Shown: piece after piece, positions 20,058 to 30,295 of the stretch | How positions within the stretch are numbered: position 1 is the first letter of the stretch | How the letters are laid out: each line of letters starts with the position of its first letter | Assembly (NCBI GenBank): GCA_905147135.1 | Contig: LR990056.1 | Coordinates: forward strand, 15,138,001-15,202,000 | DNA length: 64,000 bases | Source: Blastobasis lacticolella | Lineage: Eukaryota > Arthropoda > Insecta > Lepidoptera > Blastobasidae | Direction of reading: 5' to 3' | Translations under genes and position numbers: made by a program | The notes under the pieces: model-generated | Databases searched by the model: none | Told to the model about the DNA's origin: nothing | What the model saw: the letters and a program-made list of their open reading frames with translations, nothing else

Positions 20058-20327
20058 TAGTACGTAGAGCTCGTCTAATCTAAAATGACGCGCCCCACTA
20101 TCGTATTAACGCACACAAGCAAGTTTAAAATATGGACGCAATACATATACAAATGCCGTTGTAATTGGTCATTCAGTTGCCGGTGAGATTCAAACGTAGC
20201 AGCACGCGTCGTTCATTGGCTCCCACACAAATTAAGTGTCGTTATCAATATTTGCACTCACACATCGAAATCAACTAACTAAGTAGTGGGGCGCGTCATT
20301 TTAGACTAGACGAGCTCTACCTATGTA
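20058..20327. mobile_element. Foldback MITE, family M6
   Basis: Terminal inverted repeats of about 35 bp: gagctcgtctaatctaaaat at the left and attttagactagacgagctc at the right, each continuing into gacgcgccccact or its complement. The interior is non-coding. Confidence 0.85.
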
Positions 20328-20786
20328 GAGAGTATGATGTATTGATATTATCTCACTCCGCAATGGATTTACAAACAGAAAAAGGATGCCTATCTGTCCC
20401 AATAAGAACATAGCACGATAACATTAAATTATTTTTATTTTTCTATACACGTATAATTGTCCTAATACCAGTCTATTTGTAAATAATTGTAGCTATATGC
20501 GTCTCCAAATTTATTTATATACTGTTCCGTGATGTAAAACCCTTAAAAGGCGTTACTTTCGATAATGGGCTACATACTTGGCTAATTACTAAAACCTTTT
20601 AATCACTTTTAGAATTTTATAATTATAATTAAAATAAGTAATTGTTACACAGTCATTGTTATTGTTCTATTAATTATAAATAATAGTAGGTACCTATTGT
20701 AATTCTTTATGAGTCCGAAATTTACTAATGAACGAATGTCAAAAAGGGTCATATTTTACCACCTATGTAATGCGCTTATTAAACAT

Positions 20787-21013
20787 TCCTAAATTCAGTG
20801 ACTGAATTGAGAAACAAAAAGCGTGAGACCAAATCAAAGTGGAATATATTTCTCATAGAATAAGGTCCATTTTTGAATCACTTATATTAAGTTACGCGGC
20901 GCTCCGCTTTCCAAAAATTTGAGATACAAAAATGGACCTTATTCTATGAGCAATACATTCCACTTTCATTTGTGCTCACGCTTTTTGTTTTGAATTCAGT
21001 CACTGAATTTACA
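20787..21013. mobile_element. Foldback MITE, family M7
   Basis: Long arms (about 90 bp) are reverse complements: aattcagtgactgaatt at both ends, aaaaagcgtgag / ctcacgcttttt, and gaataaggtccatttttg / caaaaatggaccttattc inside. One arm of the same family is at 43381-43462 in ARMC2 intron 4. Confidence 0.85.
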
Positions 21014-22534
21014 CACACCTCCACCCAGGGTCCTATCGACCTCTCGGTCATACGGATCGCGTCAGACCTAATCACCTAAGACCTTACTTGCCTATGTAAT
21101 ATACAGTTAAAACAATAAAGATTAAATGTTTACAACATTATGTAGGCACCTATAATTATCCCCTAACCTAAACCGAAAAACTGCGCAAAGCTTATTTCAC
21201 CTATTTCCCACCTATCGTGAGACTAGGACTAATACAAGGGCGGACACAAGTTCTTTTGTAATTTACCCGTAACGCGCGAGCAAATCTATTCTACCTGTTG
21301 TACCGCTGTGGAGTTCACCAATTTCAGTTTGTATTCTGAAGCAAGGGCTGCCGCCCGCCCGCCCGCCTTACAAATCATTTTCCACGTTCGGAAAACTAAA
21401 TTCTACCAACTTTGGTCTTACTACAACAGTTATAGAAAGTTGTGATATGGATTTCAGTGCTCTGTATCGTCATGATGCGGAACGTAGTGCTCAGGTGATT
21501 TTGTGCTTCAATTGTACGTTTGTTTTGTTTACGTCGAAGGCCGGTTTCTTAGTTACTTTGTGTATATTTTGATTAGGCGTTGCTAGTGAGGTGTCTGGCA
21601 GTGAAGAATAATGAAGCCCACATTATCACAGGTGTTATTAACAGAACTTCAGCTAGGATATTCTGAAAATAAAATTTCAAAATATCTAATCACTGCAATT
21701 TGGGGCTTAATTTTCAATCGCTCATTTCGATTAGAACTGTTTTCAATTTTAATTTTAGCCATGAAAAATTCAATTTACCTGCAACCGACCAACGGCTACG
21801 CACGAGGGTTTAATGATGTTGATTATTTTTCAGCAAAATCTGAAATCTTCAGCTCATTGAATATCATCGGTGTTATTTATTTTTATGTAACTATCCGTGC
21901 CCTGCGGTTCTCACCCAGGTGCAGTTCGGATATCTGTAAACAAACATTCCACTATCATTCGGGATCTTATTATTTTTCCAGAATCAAGAATAATGTAGCA
22001 TCCTATTAGTGAAAGAATTTAAAAACAAGTTTCGATTACTCTTGAAATACACACTCACAGACACAAACTTTTCCGCTTTACAATATTAGTAAGTATAGAT
22101 ATAAAAATAGGTTTTAAATTACTGGGTAGGTTGGGTTTTCAGTTTATACAATGAGAAAGCGAGTTTAATTTAGAATAAGTAGTACTTAGTAGGTTAGGTC
22201 ATTGTAGGTAACATTCTAGCTCCTTCGAGTCCGAAATTTACAATCAGCGGTGGTAGGGCTCTGTGAAGCCTGAAGAGACCGCCTGGGTGGGGTACCACCG
22301 CCCTGTCTAATTTCATTATTTCTGCCGCCAATTAACAAATAAAGCTAGTTTCTGTACAACATATCCACCCATATTTCAATTCCTTTCCATGTTTGTATTA
22401 GTAAAGCATAGATTTATTTCCAAGTAGGTGCCGAAATAGGGTAGAGAGGGAGAGAGGTAGGACATAGCGGGGTATCTCGTTCGAATTGGAGCCGCCCGAC
22501 TGGGGAAGTACCTCCACCTTGACGACCTGAGTGG
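21014..22534. other. Interval with a weak first-exon candidate
   Basis: A (cccg)n run at about 21352-21364 lies just upstream of an ATG (21447) that opens 16 codons (MDFSALYRHDAERSAQ) ending at a GTGATT donor-like site at 21495. If spliced to ARMC2 exon 1 at 31726 it would meet an immediate TGA, so it does not extend ARMC2. A 132-codon frame at 21611-22009 has no recognisable protein character. Otherwise nothing is seen. Confidence 0.2.
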
Positions 22535-22767
22535 TTCAGTGGTCAACATGCCACTCAGCCACGCAAGAGGTCCCGGGTTCGATCCCGGCCGGGCAGAAAT
22601 TTAAAATGATGAATTTTAATATCTGTTACGGGTCTGGGTGTTCTATGTATAATTAGTATGTATTTTAAAGTATATAAGTAGTAAATCAGTTAGTTAGCAC
22701 CCATAGTACAAGCTTTGCTTAGCTTGGGGCTAAATGGCGCTGCGCCACGATTATTCATAAAAAAAAA
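22535..22767 (+). mobile_element. tRNA-derived SINE family A, near full length
   Basis: Best copy in the window: tRNA-like head with A box tggttcagtgg, two variant stem repeats (tggtcaacatgccactcagc) and B box gggttcgatcc, then the body and an AT-rich end with an A run. Confidence 0.8.
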
Positions 22768-22817
22768 AAATTATAAACCTTACAGATATCGTAGCTAAAT
22801 AATACTCTTTTAAATGG

Positions 22818-23045
22818 TATTGTGTTTCTGCCGGTGAGTAAGGTTTTCAGTGCTCCATGGGGTGGGGATTTGGGAACCGTGGCTTTGGCAGTGGAGTGGC
22901 ATTTGCCTTTTTGCTGCCAGAGCAACGTGTTATAGAGGTGGGCAACGCCTTGGCGATACTCTTGGTGTTGCTAATGTCAATAGGCAGTGGTGACCACTTT
23001 CCATCAGGTGGCCCGCTTGCCTGTTTGCCTACCGTATGACATAAA
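22818..23045 (+). mobile_element. SINE-like retroposon, family C
   Basis: Aligns along its length with 4757-5004 (tgtttctgccggtgagtaag, ccatggggtggggatttggg, gtggcccgcttgcctgtttg) and ends in ataaaaagaaa. Confidence 0.75.
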
Positions 23046-23989
23046 AAGAAATATTATGGTGTTCTAAAATACATATAATAAAAATATTCCTTGTCGGAAT
23101 GCCAAAACGGCTTCAGGCCGGGCTGCAGCACATGGATCCAGTCTTTGCCCTGAGGGTCCTCCAGGAGTCCCACGGCAGTAGGAAGCTTTCTTATAAAGTC
23201 CACAGTGAGTGGCCACGTCGTGTATGTTCCGTAGGACATCACTGGTAACACAAACCAATCAATGACCTTCGTTTTGGGACACTGCGGCAGCTAACACGAA
23301 AATAGATCCCGAACGCTGCCCAACCGAGTTCGATACAGCGATTGATTTCTTATTGGAATTGAACGTACCTAGCTGGACTTTTGTCCCAGTGTAGTACCTA
23401 GCGAGGTATCCCGTTCAAATTGGAACCGCCCGACTGGGGAAATAGGTAGCTTCACTTTACAGAACACCGCCAGAATATGTCGTGCGCATCAGCTCAAATT
23501 TGATTAGAAGACGAAAAGGTCGCCATTGTCAATGTTCGGAAATTCGATTATATTAGAAATTGACATTGTAGCCATTTTCACCCCTATTATTGTGGGATAC
23601 CGCATAATAATACGGGTGTCCGTTCAGTCTACAGCTCATTGTAGGTACGTGTATAGTATAATACCAGAAAAAGTCCCACTATGAAAGTCACTTAAATCAA
23701 GTTTATCACTAGTTTTATTGTGTAAAAAACTAGGTCAATATGCCCGCATGTAGCACGTATGCTACTAAAGTAAAATGAAACAAATAAAACTGATGCAATC
23801 GCTTCATTATTAGTGGTGTGTAAACGGTACGACGTCCAGGGGCTCTATTTTTGAGTAGCAAGTTGCTACGAGCGTAAAAGAGACACGCGAGAGGGCTCGC
23901 GTGGATGCGATCGGATCAAAATTATGGACCCAGTTCCCAAACATAGTTCGATTTGGGGTTTTTTTTGTTTTTTTGCCAAACTACTAAAG
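23046..23989. other. Intergenic interval with a possible LINE scrap
   Basis: Minus-strand frames at 23054-23258 include LPVMSYGTYTTWPLTVDFIR, which resembles the LPVMTYG-type segment downstream of the RT core in RTE-like LINEs. The continuation (VGLLEDPQGKDWIHVL) does not match what I expect. No exon of a host gene is supported. Confidence 0.25.
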
Positions 23990-24177
23990 GTTGACTCACG
24001 CTACACCGAGCCGGGCCGTTTCGGCCGCAGCTCGGTCAACTAATATCTCATATATTGAGGAGAGGTTGCCCCTCGGTACAGCATGAGCGTGTCCATACAA
24101 AATGTATGGGATATTAGCTAACCGAGCTACGGCCGTGACTCGGCTCGGGCCTGGCTCGGTGCAGCGTGAGTCATCCT
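23990..24177. mobile_element. Foldback MITE, family M8
   Basis: Ends are inverted: gactcacgctacaccgagcc at the left, ggctcggtgcagcgtgagtc at the right, with a second inner pair around aactaatatc / gatattagcta. A set of short imperfect direct repeats (caaaagcgcaaattgtc-like) follows at about 24200-24285. Confidence 0.85.
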
Positions 24178-24877
24178 TCTGCGCCCGATTTTAGGCGCAT
24201 AATGTCAAAAGCGCAAATTGTCAAATAGGTAGTAATTGTCAAAAGCGCTGATTGATAAAAGCACAGAATGTCAAAAACGCAAATTGACATCATCGATGGC
24301 ATCATGAATTTGTCCTTCCCCCATGTACAAGTTGGGATAAGTCTGGTACGAGTACACTGTACACAAGACTTGCTCTAGAATAACAACTTGATTTAAATCT
24401 TTTTTTGCAAAACATTTATCGCAACCGAGTATAAAGATACGTATATGAAGTGAGCAATAAATGAAGTGAATTAAAAAATAAAGCCGGGTTCAATGTGGAA
24501 CGTAATAAAAGTACGGGATCTCGTAGACGGGGCTACACCTCGTAGCATAGTTCTACGAACACTGGTTTGAGATAAATAATGCACATCAGCAGCATCCTAG
24601 ACGACGCTATACGAAGTCTAACTACCCGATGTGCTTTCTAACATCTTCTATTATTTATGGCTTCAGCTTGTAAAATGCCTGTATAATAAATTGCATAGAC
24701 GTAGCGAGGGGGGGCTGGTGTTCAGGGGTTCAAACCTCCCCCGAAAGATTGTTACAGCCAAAATACCAACTTAATTCGGAAATAAAGAGCCAATATGTAG
24801 GTACCAAAAAGTCCGAAACGAGCTCGTTGTACAATCACTCATTGGTTTTTGTTATATTTAGGTATCATGTTCACCCC
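24178..24877. other. Intergenic interval, nothing further recognised
   Basis: After the short direct repeats at its left end this stretch is AT-rich and non-coding up to the SINE-E fragment at 24878. Confidence 0.45.
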
Positions 24878-25318
24878 GAGTCATCATCACAAATCATCAC
24901 AGCCCATTAATAATAATAAAATAATAATAAAAATATTTATTTTCTCTTCACATAGGTGGGTAGATCAAATTTACAATAGAAACAATTTAACGTAAGTATA
25001 GTAAAAACCTGTGTGAGAGACTGGTGTCCGCACTAGGTAATAAATACCTGTCTTACAGATCACCAGGCCCCCAGACCATTGGAGTGTAACCTAGTGCAAA
25101 AATTGCTTACTCTATGTTAGTCATAAATAAAACATGAGAAGTAATCATTTAGAAAAAATAAAATAATATAAACATTGAGAATAATAAAATAAAATAAAGT
25201 GATGTACGCATTCATAAAACATTAAAAAAATAAGCAATAGCAAAATTAAACAAAAATAAAATAAAAATTAAGAATAATAATAATTTTGAATCAATCTATA
25301 CATTCATTATATAAATAC

Positions 25319-25365
25319 GTGTGAATGTATGTGTGTGTGTGTATGTGTGTGTGTGTGTGTGTGTG
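25319..25365. repeat. (GT)n microsatellite in the LINE-A 3' UTR
   Basis: About 45 bp of gt units with two gta/gaat interruptions, directly after the ORF2 stop on the LINE sense strand. Confidence 0.9.
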
Positions 25366-25366
25366 T

Positions 25367-28273
25367 TTAAACACATAAGAGGGCCTCAGTCGCTTCATAG
25401 TCCAACTCTACCATCCACCTCACCAAACGGGTCTTAGTTTGGAATTTAGAGACGGAGTATATGGACAGTGCTTTGTTGGCTTTATTATAGAGATACGCCC
25501 CTCTAAAGTGATAGAATCTATGTGCCAGTGCAGACTTACAAGCTGGAGTGTTGCAGACCGTATGTTTCCTTCTCTTATCCTGGTTATAAGCAGGGTCGTA
25601 TACAATTTCGGAATGCTTGCGGAGCACGGTATGAAATATATATAATTGACGAACTGTTAGGACTTTAGATCGTTGGTAAAGCTCGGCTGTCGGAAACATA
25701 TATGGAAGCGAGTAGCTTGTTTTGAGAATAGCCCTCTGGGCACGCTCCAATCCCAGTAACGTTGTCTTGGGTACTCCCCCCCATGAGGTTATACAATACG
25801 TAAGCACTGATTGACACAAGGCGTAATATACAGATTTAATAACCGACTCGTCCGCTATGTGTCTTAGGTTCCTAAATATATAGATCATTTTACGTGCCCG
25901 CGATGTCAACAAATCGATATGCTCTTTAAAACTAAGGGTATTATCTATTAGAATACCTAGGTATTTCATTGTTGGGGTGCTCTGTATCGTGGGACAGGGA
26001 CATGATGGATGCTGTAAGTTGGGACAGGAGTGCGCAACAATTTCGTGATGAACGCTTGGTTTTGAAAGTCTGTGCTGGGACAGTGTGAATGACATATACT
26101 TTGTCTTCTGAATATTTAGGGAAAGTTTATTAGAGTGAATCCAATTCGATACTGTATCAAAACCTGCCTGAGCGTATTTAAAGACTTCATCCCATGAGTC
26201 AGCTGCAAAGAGAAGAGCTGTGTCATCCGCATACGTAATAATTTTGCCATGGGAAAGCTGCAGCTTACAAAGCTCATTAATGAACATTAAAAAAAAGGTA
26301 GGGCCAATAATGCTTCCTTGGGGTACTCCGTATGACATAGGAAGGTCATCGCTTATGTGATTGCCTATCCTAACACGCTGACTCCTATCCCTTAGATAGT
26401 CAGCGAGGAGGTCGTGCTGTACGTCTCGTATTCCCATGTCGTATATCTTGTTCAGGAGTAGCGAAACAGACACTGTGTCAAACGCTTTGGCGAAATCAAT
26501 GAATATCGCCACCACTTTCTTTCTTTTGTCCAAGTTAGACACGACATAGCTTGTTAACTCATGAACGGCATCATCAGTGGACCTTCCCCTTCGAAAGCCA
26601 AACTGAGAAGAGGAAAGTAAATTATTATTTTCTAAATAGCTTACTAGTCTATTATTTACCAATTTTTCTATAATTTTAGAGGGAGCGGATAAGATGGAAA
26701 TTGGCCTGTAGTTATTTACCGATTTTCTAGAACCTGCTTTATGTATGGGATGTACTTCAGCCTTTTTCATAATAGAAGGGAATTGACCAGTTTTGAAAGC
26801 CAAATTACAGATATACGCCAACGCCGGGCTTAATATATTTTTAAAGTTTTTTAGGAATCTAGTTGATATGCCGTCACGACCCACAGCACAGTCATTCTTT
26901 AAACTCATGATTACTCTCTCAACTTCTTCTTCATCGGTCGGGAGAAGAACGAAACTGTTATTAGAAGTAGTGGTGGGCGAAGACGTGCCCACGCTCGGGC
27001 CACAATTGGATTGTACACTCTCCGCAATCTCTTTGCCTATATTCGCAAAGAAGGTGTTTATATTATTTAATGAGCCTTGCGGGTCAGAGTGATTAACAAG
27101 TTCTGTTGGGTGGTCTTTAAGTTTTGTAGTATTCGTAATAGATTTTATTACTTCCCACCGCTTTTTGTTAGTAGTTGCTTGTTTGAGCTGCTGCTTCTCG
27201 TAATCAATTTTTAGTTTTCGCAACAGGTTAACGCAGTAGTTCCTGTAACGTTTATAGGTCATTTTTAGTATTTCGTCATCCGGGTGTTTTTTTACCTTTT
27301 GGTGTAGTTTATCTCTGTTGCGCATACAACGTAAAACGCCATTTGTGATCCAAGGCTTTTTAATAGATTTTCGACGTGGTATTGAAACATTTGTGGTACA
27401 CGTCCTTATGGCACTGCAGCACAGTTCGATAAAGATATTTGCTGCCTCATTTGCCTCGTTACACGCAAAGACGTTGTCAAAGTTAATGATTTTCATGTAT
27501 TCTCCGAGCTTATCATAATCTGTCCGTTTTACAGACCTAGGCAACTTATTATGTCGTATCTTTAGGTTTTGAAAGAGAAGCACAGCATTATGATCGGTAA
27601 GGGATGTGTCTGCAACGTAGCAATATGCTGAAAGAGTGGTCCTTAAAATAACGTGGTCAAGGCAAGTGCGTGTGTGTGTGGGTATGGTATGTGCTGGAAG
27701 CATACCATGCATAGCCAACAGGTTTAAGTAATTATGAGAACGCGGGTCAGAATTATTTTGTGATATATCGATGTTTAAGTCACCCATTAGAGTGATGTTT
27801 TGGTAATTAGAATATTTCAATAAGAGTATATTTAAGGAATCAAGAAACTTAGTTATGTCCCTCACACTGGGTGGCCTGTAGATTACTATGATAATTGACT
27901 TAGAGTTTACCTTCATCAACAAACAATTGGCATCCTGTAGAGCTGGTTCCTCAAAGTCGGAGTTGAATGAGGTTTTTATGTACATTATGATACCTTCATT
28001 CTGAGTTCTGTTTAAGGATGTTTTAAAATATTTATAATTATCCAGAAGGGGTATGTGGGGTGTTGAGGGTAGCCAACATTCGGTCAGTGCAACAATGTCC
28101 CAATCGGTATCACTTCTCTGTAACATTGCCTGTAGGCCAGAAAAGTTGCGTTTAACGCTTCTTATGTTTTGTGTTATTATTTTGAGACAATATGTACTAT
28201 TTTCAGGCACACAAAATTTACAGCTTTCAATATCATCTATTTTGAATGACTGAGCTATTGACATAATATCCAA
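25367..28273 (-). CDS. LINE-A ORF2: endonuclease/reverse transcriptase polyprotein
   Basis: 968 residues without interruption. The N-terminal APE-like endonuclease (about residues 30-240) shows ITQNIRSV, the acidic LTECWL, YRPPS, GDLNID and the final SLTDHNAVL. The reverse transcriptase (about 490-760) shows NNYRPISILS, IDFAKAFD, GVPQGSIIGP, the catalytic TYADDTAL (YADD box) and MKYLGILID. A C-terminal region of ~200 residues with cysteine pairs follows. The length is typical of CR1/Jockey-type ORF2. It nicks target DNA and primes reverse transcription of its own RNA there. It lies about 370 bp downstream of ORF1, and internal initiation or reinitiation would be needed. No broken motif was found, so the enzyme may be functional. 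Confidence 0.93.
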   Translation of the reverse strand: MDIMSIAQSFKIDDIESCKFCVPENSTYCLKIITQNIRSVKRNFSGLQAMLQRSDTDWDIVALTECWLPSTPHIPLLDNYKYFKTSLNRTQNEGIIMYIKTSFNSDFEEPALQDANCLLMKVNSKSIIIVIYRPPSVRDITKFLDSLNILLLKYSNYQNITLMGDLNIDISQNNSDPRSHNYLNLLAMHGMLPAHTIPTHTRTCLDHVILRTTLSAYCYVADTSLTDHNAVLLFQNLKIRHNKLPRSVKRTDYDKLGEYMKIINFDNVFACNEANEAANIFIELCCSAIRTCTTNVSIPRRKSIKKPWITNGVLRCMRNRDKLHQKVKKHPDDEILKMTYKRYRNYCVNLLRKLKIDYEKQQLKQATTNKKRWEVIKSITNTTKLKDHPTELVNHSDPQGSLNNINTFFANIGKEIAESVQSNCGPSVGTSSPTTTSNNSFVLLPTDEEEVERVIMSLKNDCAVGRDGISTRFLKNFKNILSPALAYICNLAFKTGQFPSIMKKAEVHPIHKAGSRKSVNNYRPISILSAPSKIIEKLVNNRLVSYLENNNLLSSSQFGFRRGRSTDDAVHELTSYVVSNLDKRKKVVAIFIDFAKAFDTVSVSLLLNKIYDMGIRDVQHDLLADYLRDRSQRVRIGNHISDDLPMSYGVPQGSIIGPTFFLMFINELCKLQLSHGKIITYADDTALLFAADSWDEVFKYAQAGFDTVSNWIHSNKLSLNIQKTKYMSFTLSQHRLSKPSVHHEIVAHSCPNLQHPSCPCPTIQSTPTMKYLGILIDNTLSFKEHIDLLTSRARKMIYIFRNLRHIADESVIKSVYYALCQSVLTYCITSWGGVPKTTLLGLERAQRAILKTSYSLPYMFPTAELYQRSKVLTVRQLYIFHTVLRKHSEIVYDPAYNQDKRRKHTVCNTPACKSALAHRFYHFRGAYLYNKANKALSIYSVSKFQTKTRLVRWMVELDYEATEALLCV

Positions 28274-28643
28274 GTCGTCATTTAAACCGTTTTGTAAATC
28301 ATCGAATTTTATATAAGAACACTTGACTGAATTTTGGAGGGGATCGCAGATAGTATACCTGTCTGCAAATGTATGTCCATATTTCGTGACGCGATTTGAG
28401 GATAATTGATGTTGGGATCGTATAATATAGGGTGTCTTGTTGTAGTGATTTAATTGATTTGTAATATATTGTGATTTGTGTATGGTGTGAATGCATGTAG
28501 TAAGTATTTATATAATAATTAGAAAATATCAATAGACCATTAAAATTAGAAGTTAATAATAGATTATTTGAATTAAAATTTATCAATAAAATATTGAAAT
28601 GAGGAATTTTTAAAATTAGCATTATGGAATAAACTACATCTAG

Positions 28644-29624
28644 TCAATTAGCATTTAGCTCTATGGAGGGAAAATCCTTTTCCGACATGATTCTCAGGGC
28701 TGGCGACTCTTCTTTCTTCCTTAGGTACACTATACCATGTGACGTCCAGCAGAATTGGTACTTATTTTCTGCAGCAAAGTCTCTGGCGCGTTTGAAGAGC
28801 TTTCTGGTTTTAAAAGTAAGGGATTCGGATATGAAGATGCGGTTTGCTTCTCCTTCGAGTTCCAGGTGTTTAGTTGAAATTTTTGCCGTAAGATGTTGCT
28901 TGTTAAAAATTTTGTATCCTGTGAGTAACCTATCTCTACTGCTGGCTGTCGTAAATTCAATGATTAACGGTTTACTCGTCTCGTTTTTTGTGTTTATCCT
29001 ATGGATGTCTTTTATTTCTGTCTCGTTAATGTCGACACTCAGTACCGAGCAGATTTTCTGAAAAGAACTGCGCAAATCTGTCTTCTTCTCCGATTTCAAA
29101 ACCTTAGGAATATTACGAATCTCTATTTCTGTAGAGCGGTTTCTCTTTTCCAACTGTTCCACTCGGTTTTCTAGCAACTCTATGTATTTTTGCGTCTCCT
29201 TCCGTTCTGTTTTAAAGTTATTAATTTCTTCACTCATTTCGTCGTACTTTTGACTTAAAAAGTCCAGGGACTTGCATATTTCCAAATTTTGATCCTTAAT
29301 TGTGTCCACTGTACTTTGTATACATGACAACTTTTTATTTTGTGCTTCGGTAAAACCCGCAAACATCTTTCGCATGTCGGTCATGAAAGCACGCATCGTA
29401 TTTTCCTCATCGCTAACGAACTTGCGCTTGGGTCTTGTAGTTGAGATATCAAGCGCCGAGTCCGAGTCGGCGTGTTGTAAAGTAGTTGGCGGCAGGGCGA
29501 GCGCGGGGGTTGGGGTTACGACGGCGGGGGGGTCTTCCTGCATTGGCACCGGAGTAGTTGGTGGGGTGCGTCTCAGTGGCATAGCAAAATAGCTAAACAA
29601 TTTAGCGAGGTACCAGGCAAGCAA
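28644..29624 (-). CDS. LINE-A ORF1: coiled-coil RNA-binding-type protein
   Basis: 326 residues. A Pro-rich N terminus (about 15-60) is followed by a long heptad-rich coiled coil (about 95-165, including YIELLENRVEQLEKRN), then a basic globular part (RNIPKVLKSEKKTDL, IHRINTK, LIIEFTT). The end, ISESLTFKTRKLFKRARDFA then YLRKKEESPAL, resembles the C-terminal domain shared by many insect LINE ORF1 proteins. ORF1 proteins bind the element's RNA and assemble the retrotransposition particle. Translation may start at this methionine or at the one near residue 15 (MPLRRTPP). No nucleic-acid-binding Cys knuckle is present. Confidence 0.85.
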   Translation of the reverse strand: MLAWYLAKLFSYFAMPLRRTPPTTPVPMQEDPPAVVTPTPALALPPTTLQHADSDSALDISTTRPKRKFVSDEENTMRAFMTDMRKMFAGFTEAQNKKLSCIQSTVDTIKDQNLEICKSLDFLSQKYDEMSEEINNFKTERKETQKYIELLENRVEQLEKRNRSTEIEIRNIPKVLKSEKKTDLRSSFQKICSVLSVDINETEIKDIHRINTKNETSKPLIIEFTTASSRDRLLTGYKIFNKQHLTAKISTKHLELEGEANRIFISESLTFKTRKLFKRARDFAAENKYQFCWTSHGIVYLRKKEESPALRIMSEKDFPSIELNAN

Positions 29625-30295
29625 TAGTAAGCAGGGGCAAAGGTAATGGGTGCAGCGGCAGGGTTCTAGATATTCTGGTCGGAATCGATGATTTCATACA
29701 ATTCCGCTTTCCGTCCAGTATACTTTGATCCCTCTCTCTATGCGTCGGGTGCAAGTAAGAAAGCAGTAATACTTTATGAATGAGTAGTGTGTTCTGACTC
29801 ACTTGCTTATTATGCGCGTAGTAATAGTACGTCCATTGGTAATTTCTTCTTTGTGTGCGTGCGATGAGTTTCCAACAGTAGTCGCGCGTAAGTGACAGCG
29901 GTAAATCTTCTGCGTTTTATGCACTCCTAATTTTTTGAAATCTTTTTTCTGATTTTAAAGTTTAATTATTAATTTATATGACTTAACGTGGGGATAAATA
30001 GTAAGACACGTCTGACCCGGTCAGTATCCAAGGGGGAAGGGTAATATAACAGTCCACTGCAGGACTTAGGGCCTTTCCCACAAAAAGGGAGGTTATTGCC
30101 ATAATCCCCACGCTTGGCAGGCGGGTTGGAGATCGCAGTGTTATAATATAACAATGGAAAATGCTGCTGCCCATTTTCCAGTCTACGGAGGCGCTTAGAT
30201 CTTTTGCCTCGAAAACATTAGTCGCCTTGTACGACACCCACAAGTGTAAGGGGTTGGTGCTATTCTACTCTGCCGGACACCACACGGCCGACACC

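Larger units (their letters stand above)
24908..30047 (-). mobile_element. LINE-A: apparently full-length two-ORF non-LTR retrotransposon
   Basis: Both ends are defined by the interrupted SINE-E. In sense order: ~420-bp 5' UTR (30047-29625), ORF1 (29624-28644), ~370-bp spacer, ORF2 (28273-25367), a 3' UTR with a (GT)n tract at about 25319-25365, and a (TTA)n-like 3' tail at 24908-24950. Both ORFs are uninterrupted, which suggests recent activity. The domain set (ORF1 with coiled coil; ORF2 with apurinic-type endonuclease plus RT and no visible RNase H) fits the CR1/Jockey group. The exact clade is not assigned. No clear target duplication can be read because the tail is AT-rich. Confidence 0.9.
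24878..30295 (-). mobile_element. SINE family E, split in two by a full-length LINE
   Basis: The (GAT)n end of the SINE (24878-24907, ending atcacagcccat) and its remainder (30048-30295, starting aacagtccactgcagg and ending near ccacacggcc) are collinear with the uninterrupted copies at 10465-10720 and 43944-44173. The 5.14 kb between them are the LINE-A insertion. Confidence 0.85.

Noticed and set aside
21611..22009. 132-codon plus-strand ORF in the intergenic interval
   Set aside because: AT-rich composition, no recognisable motif, no splice or promoter context; indistinguishable from chance.
23054..23258. Host-gene exon on the minus strand (VGLLEDPQGKDWIHVL)
   Set aside because: The upstream part resembles an RTE-type LINE segment, two frames are open at once and no splice borders fit; left as unresolved repeat.
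28299..28622. 107-codon minus-strand ORF between LINE-A ORF1 and ORF2
   Set aside because: AT-rich Asn/Ile/Tyr composition with no motif; best read as the inter-ORF spacer.
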